Below are positions 5,672 to 5,763 of a stretch of 5,763 nt of DNA, one piece after another. Both the position numbers and the translations under genes were made by a program. Below the pieces are notes generated by a model, which was given only the letters and a program-made list of their open reading frames with translations, had not been told where the DNA came from and did not search any database. This DNA is from Deltaproteobacteria bacterium (lineage in GTDB: Bacteria > Desulfobacterota > Desulfobacteria > Desulfobacterales > B30-G6). How positions within the stretch are numbered: position 1 is the first letter of the stretch; the number at the start of each line of letters is the position of its first letter. The stretch is from assembly GCA_003647375.1 (NCBI GenBank), contig QMMS01000295.1, forward strand, positions 1 through 5,763, read 5' to 3'.

Positions 5672-5763
5672 TTTTAATCTAAACTTCATATAAATCTCAA
5701 ATACTGGTGAATTTGGCAATAGGTATTTCTATAAAGACATTACGTTATTTAAAGCACAGGTGA
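5672..5763. other. AT-rich tail with no recognisable feature
   Basis: After the transposase remnant stops, the last 92 bases are AT-rich. They show no coding signal, tRNA or repeat. They do not encode the C-terminal part of the transposase in any frame I could follow. Confidence 0.4.

Noticed and set aside
5405..5719. Minus-strand 104-codon frame opposite the transposase remnant
   Set aside because: It is antisense to a frame with clear transposase blocks, and the palindromic element keeps both strands open.

Overview
The window looks like part of a Gram-negative bacterial chromosome, most likely a deltaproteobacterium (Desulfobacterota, perhaps Desulfobacterales). This rests on a selenocysteine tRNA, the family types of the genes, and a decayed RAYT/REP-type element of a kind I associate with that group. 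It is an inference, because there is no rRNA or other firm taxonomic marker.

Positions 1-4967 hold a compact gene cluster on the minus strand. In transcription order it runs: M20-family peptidase T-like metallopeptidase (4967-3819), single-ORF nickel-pincer cofactor protein LarC (3822-2581), phosphatidylglycerophosphatase PgpA (2584-2120), signal peptidase I LepB (2110-1439), dihydroorotase PyrC (1434-133), and the first 12 codons of an unrecognised gene (36-1) that leaves the window. The peptidase/larC and larC/pgpA junctions are both 4-nt ATGA overlaps. The next two gaps are 9 and 4 nt, so these five genes are almost certainly one operon. They share no pathway: peptide turnover, Ni-pincer cofactor maturation, phosphatidylglycerol synthesis, protein export and pyrimidine synthesis. 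The last gene is set off by a 97-nt gap whose final 44 nt form a nested inverted repeat around its ribosome binding site.

Positions 4968-5054 are a divergent regulatory region. It carries a strong sigma70-like promoter for the plus-strand tRNA. On the opposite strand a TATAAT overlaps the same AT-rich box and may drive the operon. The selenocysteine tRNA gene selC follows (5055-5152) with encoded CCA, an 8-bp acceptor stem, a long variable arm and anticodon TCA.

Positions 5153-5763 contain no intact gene. First comes about 220 bp of AT-rich sequence with a 15-nt imperfect direct repeat and a near-copy of part of the tRNA 3' end. Then comes a fragment of a REP-associated tyrosine transposase (about 5385-5668). 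It has lost the HUH motif, carries a frameshift and lacks both ends. Inside its reading frame sits a 79-bp palindromic REP-like element (5510-5588) that reads through in frame as 26 codons. The last ~90 bp are AT-rich with nothing recognisable. selC is a known integration hotspot in other bacteria, and this downstream region looks like the scar of old mobile-element activity.
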